DNA of 64,000 bases from Paenibacillus silvisoli (GTDB lineage Bacteria; Bacillota; Bacilli; Paenibacillales; Paenibacillaceae), in contig NZ_CP133017.1 in NCBI RefSeq assembly GCF_030866765.1, forward strand, positions 3,640,001 through 3,704,000. The letters are read 5' to 3'. Position numbers and translations under genes: made by a program. The notes beneath the pieces were generated by a model. That model was not told where the DNA came from, did no database searches, and worked only from the letters and a program-made list of their open reading frames with translations. Shown one piece after another: positions 16,402 to 25,152 of this stretch. Numbering within the stretch: the stretch's first letter is position 1; every line of letters starts with the position of its first letter.

Positions 16402-17987
16402 TATTGGTCCTCATCTCCCGTCCGGTTCATTCCCATGCGGATCTTCTGCAGAGACTTCACGCTCTCCGGCCGTTTCAGCATGTTCCATAACGGCAGCCGC
16501 ACGAAGACATCCTTCCAGTCGCCGATGCGCAACGGTGCGATCGGCACGGTGAACGGCTGAGAAAGCGACGTTAAGGTGATGAGATGCGCGATCAGCACCA
16601 TGAAAGCGGCGATGATGCCGACAATGCCGAACAAGGAGGCAAGGATCATGACCGGAAAACGAATGAGCCGGACCGCGGACGCCATGTCGAAGTTAGGCAA
16701 AATAAACGACGCGACGGCCGTCGACGCGACGACGACGACCATCAGATTGCTGACGATGCCGGCTTGCACGGCAGCTTGCCCGATAACGATGCCGCCGACG
16801 ATGCCAACGGTTTGTCCCACCGGCGCGGGCAAACGAACGCCGGCCTCCCTCAGCATCTCCAGCGTAATCTCCATGATGAGCGCCTCGATAAACGGCGGGA
16901 ACGGAACGGCTGCCCTAAATTGGCCGATCGACAAAATGAGGTCGAGCGGAATGACCTCGTGGTTGAACGATATGCAGGCAATGTAAATGCCGGGCAGAAA
17001 CGCGGCGAGCATGCAAGCGAAGAAGCGAAGCAGCCGCATAAAGGTCGCAACCGGCCAGCGCGTGCTGTAATCGTCGATGCCTTGAAAGAACGCCGCGATG
17101 CCCGCGGGAGCGATCAGCACGCTCGAGGAACGGTCGACGACCACGCAAAGACGGCCCTGCAATAGTTGCGATGCGGCGGTATCCGGCCGCTCGGTCGTAA
17201 TATATTGCGGCAGCAGCGAGAACGGTCTGTCCTCGATCAGCTCCGCAAGCTCCCCCGTATTAAGGATGCAATCGACATTTAACGACGTTAATCGCCTCTC
17301 CATTTCAGCTACGAGTTCGGGATGCGTCACATCCTCCAAATACATAATGGATACCTTGCTCGCGACGCGGCTGCCGACGGACAGCTCCTTGATCTTGAGC
17401 TCCCGGCTGCTAATATAACGGCGGATAAGCGCGACGTTCATCTCCGACGTCTCGATAAAGCCTTGGTGCGCGCCCTTCAGCGAGGCTTCGATCTGAGAAT
17501 CGGATATCGCCCGCTGCGGCCAGCCTTGCGTATCGAATGCATAAGCTTGCGGGATGCCGTCGATGAAGAGCACGCTTTTGCCATGCAAAATCGAGAGCTC
17601 GATATGCTCAAAGCCGGTAAACGTCGAAATATGGCCAAGCGTTACGGGCAGAACCGGCATCTTAACCGTGCCGCTCGGTCTCTTGCCGTGGCCGGCAATA
17701 TCCTCCGATTCGAACATGAGCTGGTAGAGCACGTTGTTGTTAATCGAATTTTTATCCGCTAGCCCGTTCAAATAGATGAGCACGGCCTGGCTTCCCGTTT
17801 GATGAAAGGCGAAGCTGCGAATGACCAGATCCGGCGCATGGCTGAAGATGGAACGAATCGCTTCGAGATTCGCTCTCAGCGTATTCTGGACTGCGCCCCG
17901 CGCAGGCGTACGGTCCTTTTCCTTTTGAGCTGCGGCTTGCAGCTGGCGGCGATTGAAATATTTGAATAACCGAAGCAATAATTCCAT
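16401..17987 (-). CDS. Spore germination protein, GerAA family
   Basis: A 528-residue A subunit of a gerA-type receptor. A soluble N-terminal half (about 30-290) contains IRSFAFHQTGSQAVLIYLNGLADK and PFSLLPQYITTERPDTAASQLLQGR. The C-terminal half holds five or six membrane helices with PFPPFIEALIMEITLEMLREAGVRLP. It combines with the B and C proteins in the inner spore membrane to form the germinant-gated channel. A GAGGTGG site precedes the ATG. The germinant cannot be told from sequence. Confidence 0.92.
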   Translation of the reverse strand: MELLLRLFKYFNRRQLQAAAQKEKDRTPARGAVQNTLRANLEAIRSIFSHAPDLVIRSFAFHQTGSQAVLIYLNGLADKNSINNNVLYQLMFESEDIAGHGKRPSGTVKMPVLPVTLGHISTFTGFEHIELSILHGKSVLFIDGIPQAYAFDTQGWPQRAISDSQIEASLKGAHQGFIETSEMNVALIRRYISSRELKIKELSVGSRVASKVSIMYLEDVTHPELVAEMERRLTSLNVDCILNTGELAELIEDRPFSLLPQYITTERPDTAASQLLQGRLCVVVDRSSSVLIAPAGIAAFFQGIDDYSTRWPVATFMRLLRFFACMLAAFLPGIYIACISFNHEVIPLDLILSIGQFRAAVPFPPFIEALIMEITLEMLREAGVRLPAPVGQTVGIVGGIVIGQAAVQAGIVSNLMVVVVASTAVASFILPNFDMASAVRLIRFPVMILASLFGIVGIIAAFMVLIAHLITLTSLSQPFTVPIAPLRIGDWKDVFVRLPLWNMLKRPESVKSLQKIRMGMNRTGDEDQ

Positions 17988-18070
17988 GAGTCCACCTCAA
18001 TTCCAGGCGTAGGGTATCGTACTTCATTTTGCCAATTGCGGTGGAGAATTATTCCGGTTTTAACCAAGCC

Positions 18071-18104
18071 AAAGAGGCCGCCCTTCGGTAAGGGCGGCCT
18101 CTCG
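18071..18104. terminator. Strong hairpin between the aldolase and germination operons
   Basis: A perfect 12-bp stem GAGGCCGCCCTT/AAGGGCGGCCTC encloses a 4-nt loop. The following minus-strand sequence (TTTGGCTTGG) is only moderately T-rich, so termination efficiency is uncertain. Confidence 0.55.
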
Positions 18105-18131
18105 GCAATAGGCGGAGCTTCTCGCGTACGG

Positions 18132-19232
18132 TTATTTCGCCGACATCAATTTTTCGTTCAGCCGCCGGAACGCATCCTGAAGCAGCGCCTTCGGAATCGC
18201 CTCGTAGCGGTCGCCGAGACTAACTTCATAGTAGCAGGACGAATCATTAACGGCATTAATATTCCGAGTCAGTCCAATTCCCGTTTCTTTGTACAGCTCG
18301 AGCATCACGTCGACCAACGTTTCCTTCGCTGCGTCCGCATGAACATGGAACATATTCGACACTGGCACCTCCGGCACGGTTTTCAGCGCGGCGCAGCCGT
18401 TGTACAGCGACGCCAGCTCGACGGCCGCGGCATAGTAGTGCGGCATCTTGCCGATGCGGCGTTCGAAATAATAATCGCTGCTTACGATATACGGATACAG
18501 ACTGATCAAGTCCCCGCCATGGCGCCGTTTCCACACCTTAGACGTTTCCGTGAACGCTTGTCCACCGGCCAGAATAGCGCCGGCGATGCCGCCGATTCCT
18601 TTATAGAACGATACGTACACGCTGTCGAACAGCGCGCATACTTCCTCGGCTGTCTTACCGTAATAAGGCAGCACCTCGAACAACCTCGCTCCGTCCAGAT
18701 GGAGCTTGATTCCGCGGCTGCGGCACAGCTCGGCTATGGCCTCCAGCTCCTCGAACGCCGGAAGCTGACCGCCGATCTCGCGCTGCGGCAGCTCAAGCAG
18801 CAAGCACGAGATGTCCTCGGTCATCTCCGCGACATCGCTGAGCGCGATCAGCCGATCCTTGTCGGCCAGCAGCACCGGCTCCAGATGATGCAGCTCCTTC
18901 AGCCCGTCCTTCTCGTGAATTTCCAAGTGGCACAAAGGATGGTACGCGACCTTCTTCTTCCCCAGCACGTCGCTCCAGATGCGAAGCGCAATCTGCTGCG
19001 CCATCGTTCCGCTCGGAAAGAATACCGCGCTCTCCTTGCCCAAGAAAGCGGCCATTTTCGATTGAAAATCTTCGATCAGCTTGCCGTTCCCGTAAATATC
19101 GCTATCCGTATCCCCGTCCATCCTTTCGAACGCGTCCAACAGGAGCTGAACCGAATACTTGCTGTTTCCGGTCACCGGATACGGGGTTTGATTGAATGCT
19201 TCCAAGATCGGATTGACTTGCGCCATCGCCAT
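18132..19232 (-). CDS. Low-specificity L-threonine aldolase / beta-eliminating lyase family, PLP-dependent
   Basis: A 366-residue fold type I PLP enzyme. FFPSGTMAQQIALR (about 70-83) is the cofactor-phosphate loop, HLDGARLFEVLPYYG (about 178-192) holds the PLP-pairing Asp, and SFYKGIGGIAGAI (about 208-220) the Schiff-base Lys. The family cleaves threonine or allo-threonine to glycine and acetaldehyde; this branch also has tyrosine phenol-lyase-like relatives. Candidate starts are a GTG and two ATGs within 10 bp; ATG at 19232 best fits the AAGGAG site. Confidence 0.82.
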   Translation of the reverse strand: MAMAQVNPILEAFNQTPYPVTGNSKYSVQLLLDAFERMDGDTDSDIYGNGKLIEDFQSKMAAFLGKESAVFFPSGTMAQQIALRIWSDVLGKKKVAYHPLCHLEIHEKDGLKELHHLEPVLLADKDRLIALSDVAEMTEDISCLLLELPQREIGGQLPAFEELEAIAELCRSRGIKLHLDGARLFEVLPYYGKTAEEVCALFDSVYVSFYKGIGGIAGAILAGGQAFTETSKVWKRRHGGDLISLYPYIVSSDYYFERRIGKMPHYYAAAVELASLYNGCAALKTVPEVPVSNMFHVHADAAKETLVDVMLELYKETGIGLTRNINAVNDSSCYYEVSLGDRYEAIPKALLQDAFRRLNEKLMSAK

Positions 19233-19405
19233 CACGTCTCCTTCTCATGCTATCCGCCCATATTGTACTCGTTTCCGCGCGGCCGCATCAAGCCGTCTGC
19301 CTAGGGCTTGCCTTATAAATGGACATCTAGCCCAGTACGACCGATGGCCATGCTTCATATGATAACGTATGCAATAACTTTCTTCCTACGGGGAGGTGAT
19401 TCTTA

Positions 19406-19693
19406 GTGACATTTGCACTCACCGATTGGATGCTTTACTCGATGTGGGCCGTACTTGGATTTATGGGTCTGAACTTCTTGTTTGATTTCTTCAAAATGAT
19501 GAAGTCCGGCTCGTTCTCCACCGATTTCGTTCTTGGCTACATGAGAGACATGGTTTTCTTCGTGCTCCCGCTCTTCATGTTCGCCAACATGATGGCCCTC
19601 GACCACACGGGGTGGATCATGCACACCGCCTATTATGTCGGCGCGATCGGAGTCGTCTTCAAGTATCTGATGGACCTGAAAGGAAAAATGTAA
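19406..19693 (+). CDS. Small conserved membrane protein of unknown function
   Basis: A 95-residue protein with three predicted membrane helices (about 8-28, 47-65 and 70-88). There are no charged catalytic motifs, and the C-terminus is basic (DLKGKM). Translation starts at GTG after GGGAGGTGAT at good spacing. A terminator follows, so the gene is probably monocistronic. I do not recognise the family. Confidence 0.65.
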   Translation: MTFALTDWMLYSMWAVLGFMGLNFLFDFFKMMKSGSFSTDFVLGYMRDMVFFVLPLFMFANMMALDHTGWIMHTAYYVGAIGVVFKYLMDLKGKM

Positions 19694-19738
19694 CTAGACC
19701 CACGGGCCAAAGATACAGCTGTCGAATTGCGCATTCAT

Positions 19739-19775
19739 TCAGGCTGCCGACATTTCCGGCAGCCTGTTTTGTTTT
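19739..19775 (+). terminator. Intrinsic terminator
   Basis: Stem CAGGCTGCCG/CGGCAGCCTG followed by TTTTGTTTT, 46 bp after the small membrane protein gene. Confidence 0.85.
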
Positions 19776-19850
19776 CGAAAAAGTTCGCTTGTCACACTCA
19801 TTTAAATATGTTAAATAAGTAAAGGACGATATCGTTTAGGAGAGATTCAG

Positions 19851-20456
19851 ATGGCACAGCTCTATTACAAATACGGCACGATGAACAGCGGCAAATCGTT
19901 TGAAATCATCAAGGTCGCCCACAACTACGAAGAGCAAGGCAAGCGCGTACTTATTTATTCCCCGTCCGTCAGCGCCAGAGACGGCGCCGAATTGGTCGGC
20001 TCCCGCGTGGGCTTCGAACGGCCGGCCATTCCGGTCGACGAGAATACGAACCTGTACGAAAGCGTCAAATCCCATGTGTCCTCATCCGGTCCTAAACAAA
20101 TTTACTGCGTACTTATCGATGAAGCCCAGTTTCTGAAGAAGCATCATATTTTGGAGCTGACGCAGGTCGTCGATGAGCTGAACATTCCGGTTATGGCGTT
20201 CGGGTTGAAGAACGATTTTCAGAATCAGCTGTTCGAGGGCAGCTATAATTTGCTCGTGCAAGCGGACAAAATCGAAGAAATCAAGACGATCTGCTGGTAT
20301 TGCGACCGCAAGGCGACGATGGTCATCCGTTTCCGCGACGGCAAGCCGGTCAACGCCGGCGAGCAGATTCAGATCGGCGGCAACGAGGATTACAAGCCGG
20401 TATGCCGGCGCTGCTATAATCAAGCATTCCGGGGTCCTGACGAAGCGTCGGAATAA
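19851..20456 (+). CDS. tdk: Thymidine kinase
   Basis: A 201-residue type II thymidine kinase. The P-loop is GTMNSGKS (residues 9-16), the DEAQF motif lies at about 91-95, and the zinc site is CWYC near 146 with CRRC near 186. It phosphorylates thymidine with ATP for the pyrimidine salvage pathway in the cytoplasm. An AGGAGAG site precedes the ATG, and a strong terminator follows directly, so the gene is likely a single unit. Confidence 0.95.
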   Translation: MAQLYYKYGTMNSGKSFEIIKVAHNYEEQGKRVLIYSPSVSARDGAELVGSRVGFERPAIPVDENTNLYESVKSHVSSSGPKQIYCVLIDEAQFLKKHHILELTQVVDELNIPVMAFGLKNDFQNQLFEGSYNLLVQADKIEEIKTICWYCDRKATMVIRFRDGKPVNAGEQIQIGGNEDYKPVCRRCYNQAFRGPDEASE

Positions 20457-20464
20457 GGCATGCG

Positions 20465-20492
20465 AAAAGAGGCCGTTTCGGCCTCTTTTTTG
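20465..20492 (+). terminator. Intrinsic terminator of tdk
   Basis: Stem AAAAGAGGCCG/CGGCCTCTTTT with a 3-nt loop followed by a T-run. Confidence 0.88.
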
Positions 20493-20579
20493 TTATTTTC
20501 AGCCACTTTTTGACACGCTGCAGGCGCCCAAGTACAGTGGTGAAGGCAGGTACTTTGCATTACATATAAGGAGGCTGTC

Positions 20580-22043
20580 ATGTCCGCGAAAACGACAGAT
20601 TCACCCGTTATTCCGTTTACATCCATGCGGCAGCTGGTCGGTCCGCTTGCAGCCATTATCGTCGGCATCTTCATGGTTATTCTTGACAGCACGGCCGTCA
20701 ATGTCGCGATCCCCGCGCTCGTGAAAGATTTCGACAGCACGCTCAGCGCCGTGCAATGGACGGTCACCGGTTACGCGCTTGCGCAAGCGGCGGTCATCCC
20801 GCTGTCCGGTTGGATGACGGACCGCTTCGGCGCGAAGCAGATCTTTATCGTATCGCTCGCGCTCTTTACGCTCGGCTCCATCCTGTGCGCCTTCGCGAAC
20901 ACGGCTGAGCAGCTCATCGCCTTTCGCGTCGTGCAAGGCATTGGCGGCGGGATGGTCATTCCGATCGCCTTCGCGATGACCTACTTGCTGAGCCCGCCGG
21001 AGAAAGCAGGCTCCATCATGGGTCTAATGGGCATGCCGATCTTGCTGGCGCCTGCGCTCGGTCCGATCGTGGCCGGCTACTTGGTCGATTACGTCAAATG
21101 GGAATGGATCTTCTTGATCAATGTCCCGATCGGCATAATCGGCGTCGTTTTATGTTTGCTGCTGCTCCCTAAGCTGCCGAAGAAGGCTTTCACTTCGCTG
21201 GATTTGTGGGGCATCGCGCTCGGACCTCTCGCCTTTGCGGGCTTGTCGTACGGTCTAAGCGAAGGCGCGGCCAGCTGGACGTCCGACAAGACGATTATCG
21301 GCCTTGCAGTCGGTACGGTCGCATTGGTTGCGTTCATTTACGTCGAGCTGACGCGCAAGCAGGAGCCGCTGCTGGAGCTGCGCGTACTCCGCTCGCCCCT
21401 CTTCACCCGTGGGATCATCGTGCAGTGGGTGCTGCAATTCGTCATGTTCGGCATCATCTTCACCGTACCGTATTTCATGCAAATGCTGATGGGCATGAGC
21501 GCGTTCCATGCCGGTATGTGGACGCTGCCGCAGGCGATTGCCGCCGGCGTGTTTATGCCGATCGGCGGACGGCTGTACGACAAAATCGGCGCAAGACCGC
21601 TCGTGCTGACCGGCCTCACCATTGTGGCGGCCGGCGCCTTCCTGATCTCGCGCATCGATCCGACTGACAGCGCATGGTCGTTCCTCGTTCCGCGAGCGAT
21701 GCTCGGGATGGGCATGGGGCTGTCGTTCCTCGCGCTGAACACGCATCTGATTCAATCCGCTCCGGCCAACCTGGTAAGCCGGGTGACGTCGTTAACGAGC
21801 GCGACGCAGCAGGTCGTTACGTCCTTCTCCGTCGCAGGATTAACGACATTAATCGTCAGCCGTACGACATTTCACGCCGGGGAAGGCGAGCAAGTGATGC
21901 CGGATGCGACGACTCATGCGTTCCACGATGCTTACTTGGCGCTCGTAGGGCTCGCCATATTCGGTTTGCTTCTGGCCGTTACGCTGAAACGGCCGCAAAC
22001 GACCGGTCTGCAGACGCCTGCTCACTTAACCGATATGGGGTAA
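20580..22043 (+). CDS. DHA2 family multidrug efflux MFS permease (EmrB/QacA type)
   Basis: A 487-residue membrane protein with about 14 helices. Motif D1-like LDSTAVNVAIPAL is near residue 29, motif A-like GWMTDRFGAKQIF near 79 and motif C-like GMPILLAPALGPIVAGYL near 150, the order seen in the 14-helix drug:proton antiporters. It is likely to export toxic organic compounds with proton influx. The ATG has AAGGAGG upstream. No TetR or MarR regulator adjoins it, so control is unknown. Confidence 0.88.
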   Translation: MSAKTTDSPVIPFTSMRQLVGPLAAIIVGIFMVILDSTAVNVAIPALVKDFDSTLSAVQWTVTGYALAQAAVIPLSGWMTDRFGAKQIFIVSLALFTLGSILCAFANTAEQLIAFRVVQGIGGGMVIPIAFAMTYLLSPPEKAGSIMGLMGMPILLAPALGPIVAGYLVDYVKWEWIFLINVPIGIIGVVLCLLLLPKLPKKAFTSLDLWGIALGPLAFAGLSYGLSEGAASWTSDKTIIGLAVGTVALVAFIYVELTRKQEPLLELRVLRSPLFTRGIIVQWVLQFVMFGIIFTVPYFMQMLMGMSAFHAGMWTLPQAIAAGVFMPIGGRLYDKIGARPLVLTGLTIVAAGAFLISRIDPTDSAWSFLVPRAMLGMGMGLSFLALNTHLIQSAPANLVSRVTSLTSATQQVVTSFSVAGLTTLIVSRTTFHAGEGEQVMPDATTHAFHDAYLALVGLAIFGLLLAVTLKRPQTTGLQTPAHLTDMG

Positions 22044-22110
22044 TGCCGGCTTGCATGATTTCCGCCGCCTCCGCTCATCTTATGGAAGTGAAGTGGAGGT
22101 GAGCAGCATC

Positions 22111-22239
22111 ATGACAGGACGGAACAGCAAACCGAAGAATAAAGGACCGGCTTCCCATCCGGGTCGTTTGGATCAGTACGGCGAGAAGCTGTCGGAGCAA
22201 AGCGACGACAAGTCCGGGCAGCAAGGCAACCGCTGCTAA
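22111..22239 (+). CDS. Small hydrophilic protein, unknown
   Basis: A 42-residue basic, polar peptide rich in Lys, Gly, Ser and Gln, with a Cys at the end and no hydrophobic segment. It is supported by a strong GTGGAGGTGA site 8 bp before the ATG and a terminator directly after the stop. The composition recalls minor small acid-soluble spore proteins, but I see no diagnostic motif. It could be cotranscribed with the efflux gene 67 bp upstream. Confidence 0.5.
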   Translation: MTGRNSKPKNKGPASHPGRLDQYGEKLSEQSDDKSGQQGNRC

Positions 22240-22260
22240 TTCACCGCGTCAAAGAATACT

Positions 22261-22298
22261 AAAGCGCCGGTCCTCCCAGGAGGGCTGGCGCTTTCTTT
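22261..22298. terminator. Intrinsic terminator between convergent genes
   Basis: Stem AAAGCGCCGG/CTGGCGCTTT extended through TCCT/AGGG pairs, followed by CTTTC on the plus strand. It abuts the pyrH-like stop codon. Confidence 0.7.
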
Positions 22299-22299
22299 C

Positions 22300-23037
22300 C
22301 TATTCGAAGCTCATCGCGGATTCGGCGCTGATAAAGGTGCCGATATGCTTGCCGTCGCAGACGTCCGCCATCGAGCCGGGCTCGTCGAAATTAAACACAT
22401 GGATCGGCAGATTGTAATCCCGCGCCAGCAGAAAAGCCGATTGATCCATTATGCGCAGATCCTGCTTAATGACATCATTGTAATGAAGCGAGCTGAATTT
22501 TCTGGCCTCTTTGTTCTTCTTCGGGTCGGACTCATACACGCCGTCCACCCCCTGCTTCGCCACGAGCAGCGCGTCGCAATTCACTTCAATGGCCCGCTGT
22601 ACCGACGGATAATCGGTTGTGACGAACGGCTGTCCGTTGCCTCCGGCGAAGATGACGATGTACCCTTTTTCCAAATGGTGAATGGCCCGCAGCCGAATGT
22701 ATGGCTCCGCGACCGAAGCGAGCGGAATCGCGGTCATGACCCTCACCTCGCTGCCGCACTTCGACTTGAGCACGCCTCTGAGCATCAAGCTGTTGACGAC
22801 CGTCGCGAGCGTCCCGATATTGTCGGCTTCGGCCCGTTCAATGCCCCAGCCTTCCGCCATATTGCCCCGAAAAATATTGCCCCCGCCAATGACAAGCGAC
22901 ACTTCCACGCCCTTGTTCACTACGGACAAAATCTCGTTCGCGATATGATCGAGCCGCTCCGGATCGAAACCAAACTCGCTGTCGCCCGCTACCGCACCGC
23001 CGCTTAATTTGATCAGAATACGCTTGTAATTGCTCAA
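22300..23037 (-). CDS. pyrH: UMP kinase (PyrH-like), stand-alone paralogue
   Basis: A 245-residue amino-acid-kinase-fold protein. YKRILIKLSGGAVAGDSEFGF is at the N-terminus, IGGGNIFRGNMAEGWGIERAEADNIG at about 52-77, and VTTDYPSVQRAIEVNCDALLVAKQGVDGVY at about 150-180. It would phosphorylate UMP to UDP. Bacterial pyrH normally lies in rpsB-tsf-pyrH-frr; here it is alone, starts with TTG, and departs from the usual TTD-(S/T)-A-A triad (YPS here). It is therefore probably a second copy or a relative with altered regulation. Confidence 0.8.
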   Translation of the reverse strand: MSNYKRILIKLSGGAVAGDSEFGFDPERLDHIANEILSVVNKGVEVSLVIGGGNIFRGNMAEGWGIERAEADNIGTLATVVNSLMLRGVLKSKCGSEVRVMTAIPLASVAEPYIRLRAIHHLEKGYIVIFAGGNGQPFVTTDYPSVQRAIEVNCDALLVAKQGVDGVYESDPKKNKEARKFSSLHYNDVIKQDLRIMDQSAFLLARDYNLPIHVFNFDEPGSMADVCDGKHIGTFISAESAMSFE

Positions 23038-23301
23038 GCCGCCGCCACCTTTCCAATCATTCCCTTTGCAAGATTATATCGAATGAGAGCTCAGACCTAC
23101 AATGCCTAATTTTGCTTATCTTTCTGCAATCGAGAGGGTTACCTGTGAACTGTATCTATTTATTCGATTTTCAATAAATTGACACCTCTAGAAATGGTTC
23201 TCGTATGTAAGGAAATAGTGTACGATTGTAAAAGTGCTTTTAAACGGATTACGATCGGATCGCAAATGGACGCCGCAACCGGGAAGGAGGTGCGACAACG
23301 A

Positions 23302-24321
23302 ATGCCTTTATTTCTGCATTCCCTTTCATTAAAGCTGTTGAGGCTCAAAAACTCGGCCATTATCGTCGTATTCCTGTCCTTCCTGCTCATCGTCTCCACG
23401 ATCGCCTACGAGCTCGAACCGGACACCTTCGGCAGCTGGTTCAACGCGCTTTACTGGGTATTAACGACGATGTCGACCGTCGGCTACGGCGACTTCTACG
23501 CCCATACGGCGGCAGGCAAGGCGCTCACGATGGTCATCTATGTATTCGGCATCGGCTTGCTCAGCTTAATCATCGGTAAAATCATCGATTCGGTCGCGCA
23601 GTTTCATCGACAAAGGAGGGCCGGCAAATTGACCTATTCCGGCAGGCAGCATCTCGTCTTTATCAATTGGAGCAAGAAAGCGAAGTATGCCATCGAAGAA
23701 CTGCTGACGATCTCGCCGGCAGCGCAAATCGTTCTTATCGACGAGACGGATCAGCATCCTTACGAGCATCATCAGGTGCATTTTGTGAGCGGCGACCCGA
23801 GCTCCGGCGATATTTTGGTCAAAGCGGGCATTTCGAACGCGAAATCGGCCATTATTTTCGCGGATAACCGGATCGACGAGCCTTCCCTTGCGGACGGCAA
23901 ATCGCTGCTTATCGTTTCCAGCATCGAAAGCCTTGCGCCTCAGGTCCATACGACCGTGGAAATTATGCAGGAGAAGCATATTCCGAACTTCAAGCATGCG
24001 AACGTCAATGAATTCGTGCTCTCCCACGACGCGGTCGCGCGGCTGGCCGTTCGCTCGGCGTTGAACGACGGCAGCGCCGAAATTTTCTCCCAACTGCTAA
24101 GCCGCCAGCATGGCGCGGATGTGTTCCCCGTCCCCGTATCGCCGCAGTGGCGAACATACGAGGACGCCTTCCTCTCCCTTCTGAAGCAAGGCGCAACGCT
24201 CATCTCGGATCGCGGCGACATGTCCATCAATACGAAGCTGCAGGAGCCGATACCGCAGCATGCCAAGCTCTTCATGGTTTGCGATGTCGAGATCTATAAG
24301 AAAATCACGAAGGGAGTTTAA
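23302..24321 (+). CDS. Two-helix potassium channel with RCK/TrkA-N domain (YugO/MthK type)
   Basis: A 339-residue protein. Two membrane helices (about 16-36 and 72-95) flank a pore loop with the canonical selectivity filter TVGYGD (59-64). The cytoplasmic part (about 110-250) is a Rossmann-type RCK domain with VFINWSKKAKYAIEELL and IVLIDETD. The start at 23302 is chosen because GGGAAGGAGGTG lies 9 bp upstream. It heads a five-gene operon with a glutathionylspermidine-synthase-like ligase and a DUF350 protein, so gating may be tied to that modification system (inference). Confidence 0.88.
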   Translation: MPLFLHSLSLKLLRLKNSAIIVVFLSFLLIVSTIAYELEPDTFGSWFNALYWVLTTMSTVGYGDFYAHTAAGKALTMVIYVFGIGLLSLIIGKIIDSVAQFHRQRRAGKLTYSGRQHLVFINWSKKAKYAIEELLTISPAAQIVLIDETDQHPYEHHQVHFVSGDPSSGDILVKAGISNAKSAIIFADNRIDEPSLADGKSLLIVSSIESLAPQVHTTVEIMQEKHIPNFKHANVNEFVLSHDAVARLAVRSALNDGSAEIFSQLLSRQHGADVFPVPVSPQWRTYEDAFLSLLKQGATLISDRGDMSINTKLQEPIPQHAKLFMVCDVEIYKKITKGV

Positions 24322-24327
24322 CCCCGC

Positions 24328-24804
24328 ATGCACACGATTTCCTACCTGGAATGGGATGAAACCGGACGTCGCGTACGTCGGACGCTCAAGCAGTACACGA
24401 TCGGTACGGATGAAATTTTCGTCAGAAAGCTTGTCAATGCCACGGTCATCCAAAATTTGCTGCTGCACCACAGCTCGCATGAATCGGAAGCGAGCGGCCA
24501 GCATTTGATCTATGCAGCTCCTTTTCAGAGCAGCGATCTGGATGGGTACGGAACCGAAATGAAGGCCGCGCTGCTGGAACGCTGCGACCGGTCGGTATTT
24601 CTGGAAGCGGAATTCCTTTACTGGAACGGCATCCGGTTCGAATTAGGCGAAGCGCTGACGCGTACGCCGGATGCGCAGGCAATCGCCATGCTGCTGCTCG
24701 ATCATTATTTAGTGAAGCAAGATCGCACTTATGAATCGCTCTATACCGTGCTCGATGACGACCGCAACAAAGTTCTATTCTACTTGAAGGAGGTTCATAT
24801 CTAG
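24328..24804 (+). CDS. Unknown 158-residue soluble protein of the channel/ligase operon
   Basis: Not recognised. It has no signal peptide or membrane segment and shows mixed alpha/beta character, with an Asp/Glu-rich C-terminal half (LLDHYLVKQDRTYESLYTVLDDDRN). It begins 6 bp after the channel stop, with AGGGAG upstream, and the next gene starts immediately after its stop, so it belongs to the operon. In the enterobacterial yjf operon other DUF proteins hold similar positions; direct homology is not shown here. Confidence 0.7.
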   Translation: MHTISYLEWDETGRRVRRTLKQYTIGTDEIFVRKLVNATVIQNLLLHHSSHESEASGQHLIYAAPFQSSDLDGYGTEMKAALLERCDRSVFLEAEFLYWNGIRFELGEALTRTPDAQAIAMLLLDHYLVKQDRTYESLYTVLDDDRNKVLFYLKEVHI

Positions 24805-25149
24805 ATGAAAGAGGACCAAGACTCCGCCACTAACCGGATTAACGCGCACATGCACGCGCAGAGCTCCCCGTCGCAGCAGTCGTCCGGTCATCCGGCGAAG
24901 CTGCTCAAGTTCGCGCTTCTACTGGCTGTGCCGGTCGCCCTTAGCGGCTGCAATACGACCAGCTACGGCTGCGATCCGAATTATGAGGATTGCGACGATT
25001 ATAGCGGCGGCGGCGGTTCAAGCGGCGTGTATTACTCCGGGAGCGGTTCTTCGACGAAGAGCCCGTCCTACAACTCCGGCTCCGGCAGCAGCGGCTCAAG
25101 CTCCTTCAAGGGCTTCGGCAGCAGCGGCAGCCACAGCAGCGGAGGTTAA
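24805..25149 (+). CDS. Ser/Gly-rich lipoprotein, YgiB/YjfM-like (DUF1190-like)
   Basis: A 114-residue protein. A polar 31-residue N-terminal arm precedes a hydrophobic segment and lipobox ALSGC, with the lipidated Cys at 49. After it comes CDPNYEDCDDYSGGGG and a 50-residue Ser/Gly-rich tail that ends KGFGSSGSHSSGG. E. coli YgiB and YjfM, next to ATP-grasp ligases YgiC/YjfC, also carry Gly/Ser-rich tails with GFG. The C-terminal Gly-Gly could be the carboxyl end modified by the ligase encoded next (inference). AAGGAGG lies at the end of the previous gene. Confidence 0.7.
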   Translation: MKEDQDSATNRINAHMHAQSSPSQQSSGHPAKLLKFALLLAVPVALSGCNTTSYGCDPNYEDCDDYSGGGGSSGVYYSGSGSSTKSPSYNSGSGSSGSSSFKGFGSSGSHSSGG

Positions 25150-25152
25150 GCC

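Noticed and set aside
18036-19304. 422-residue open frame antisense to the aldolase gene
   Set aside because: Lies opposite a well-supported PLP enzyme and begins inside a hairpin; no domain resemblance.
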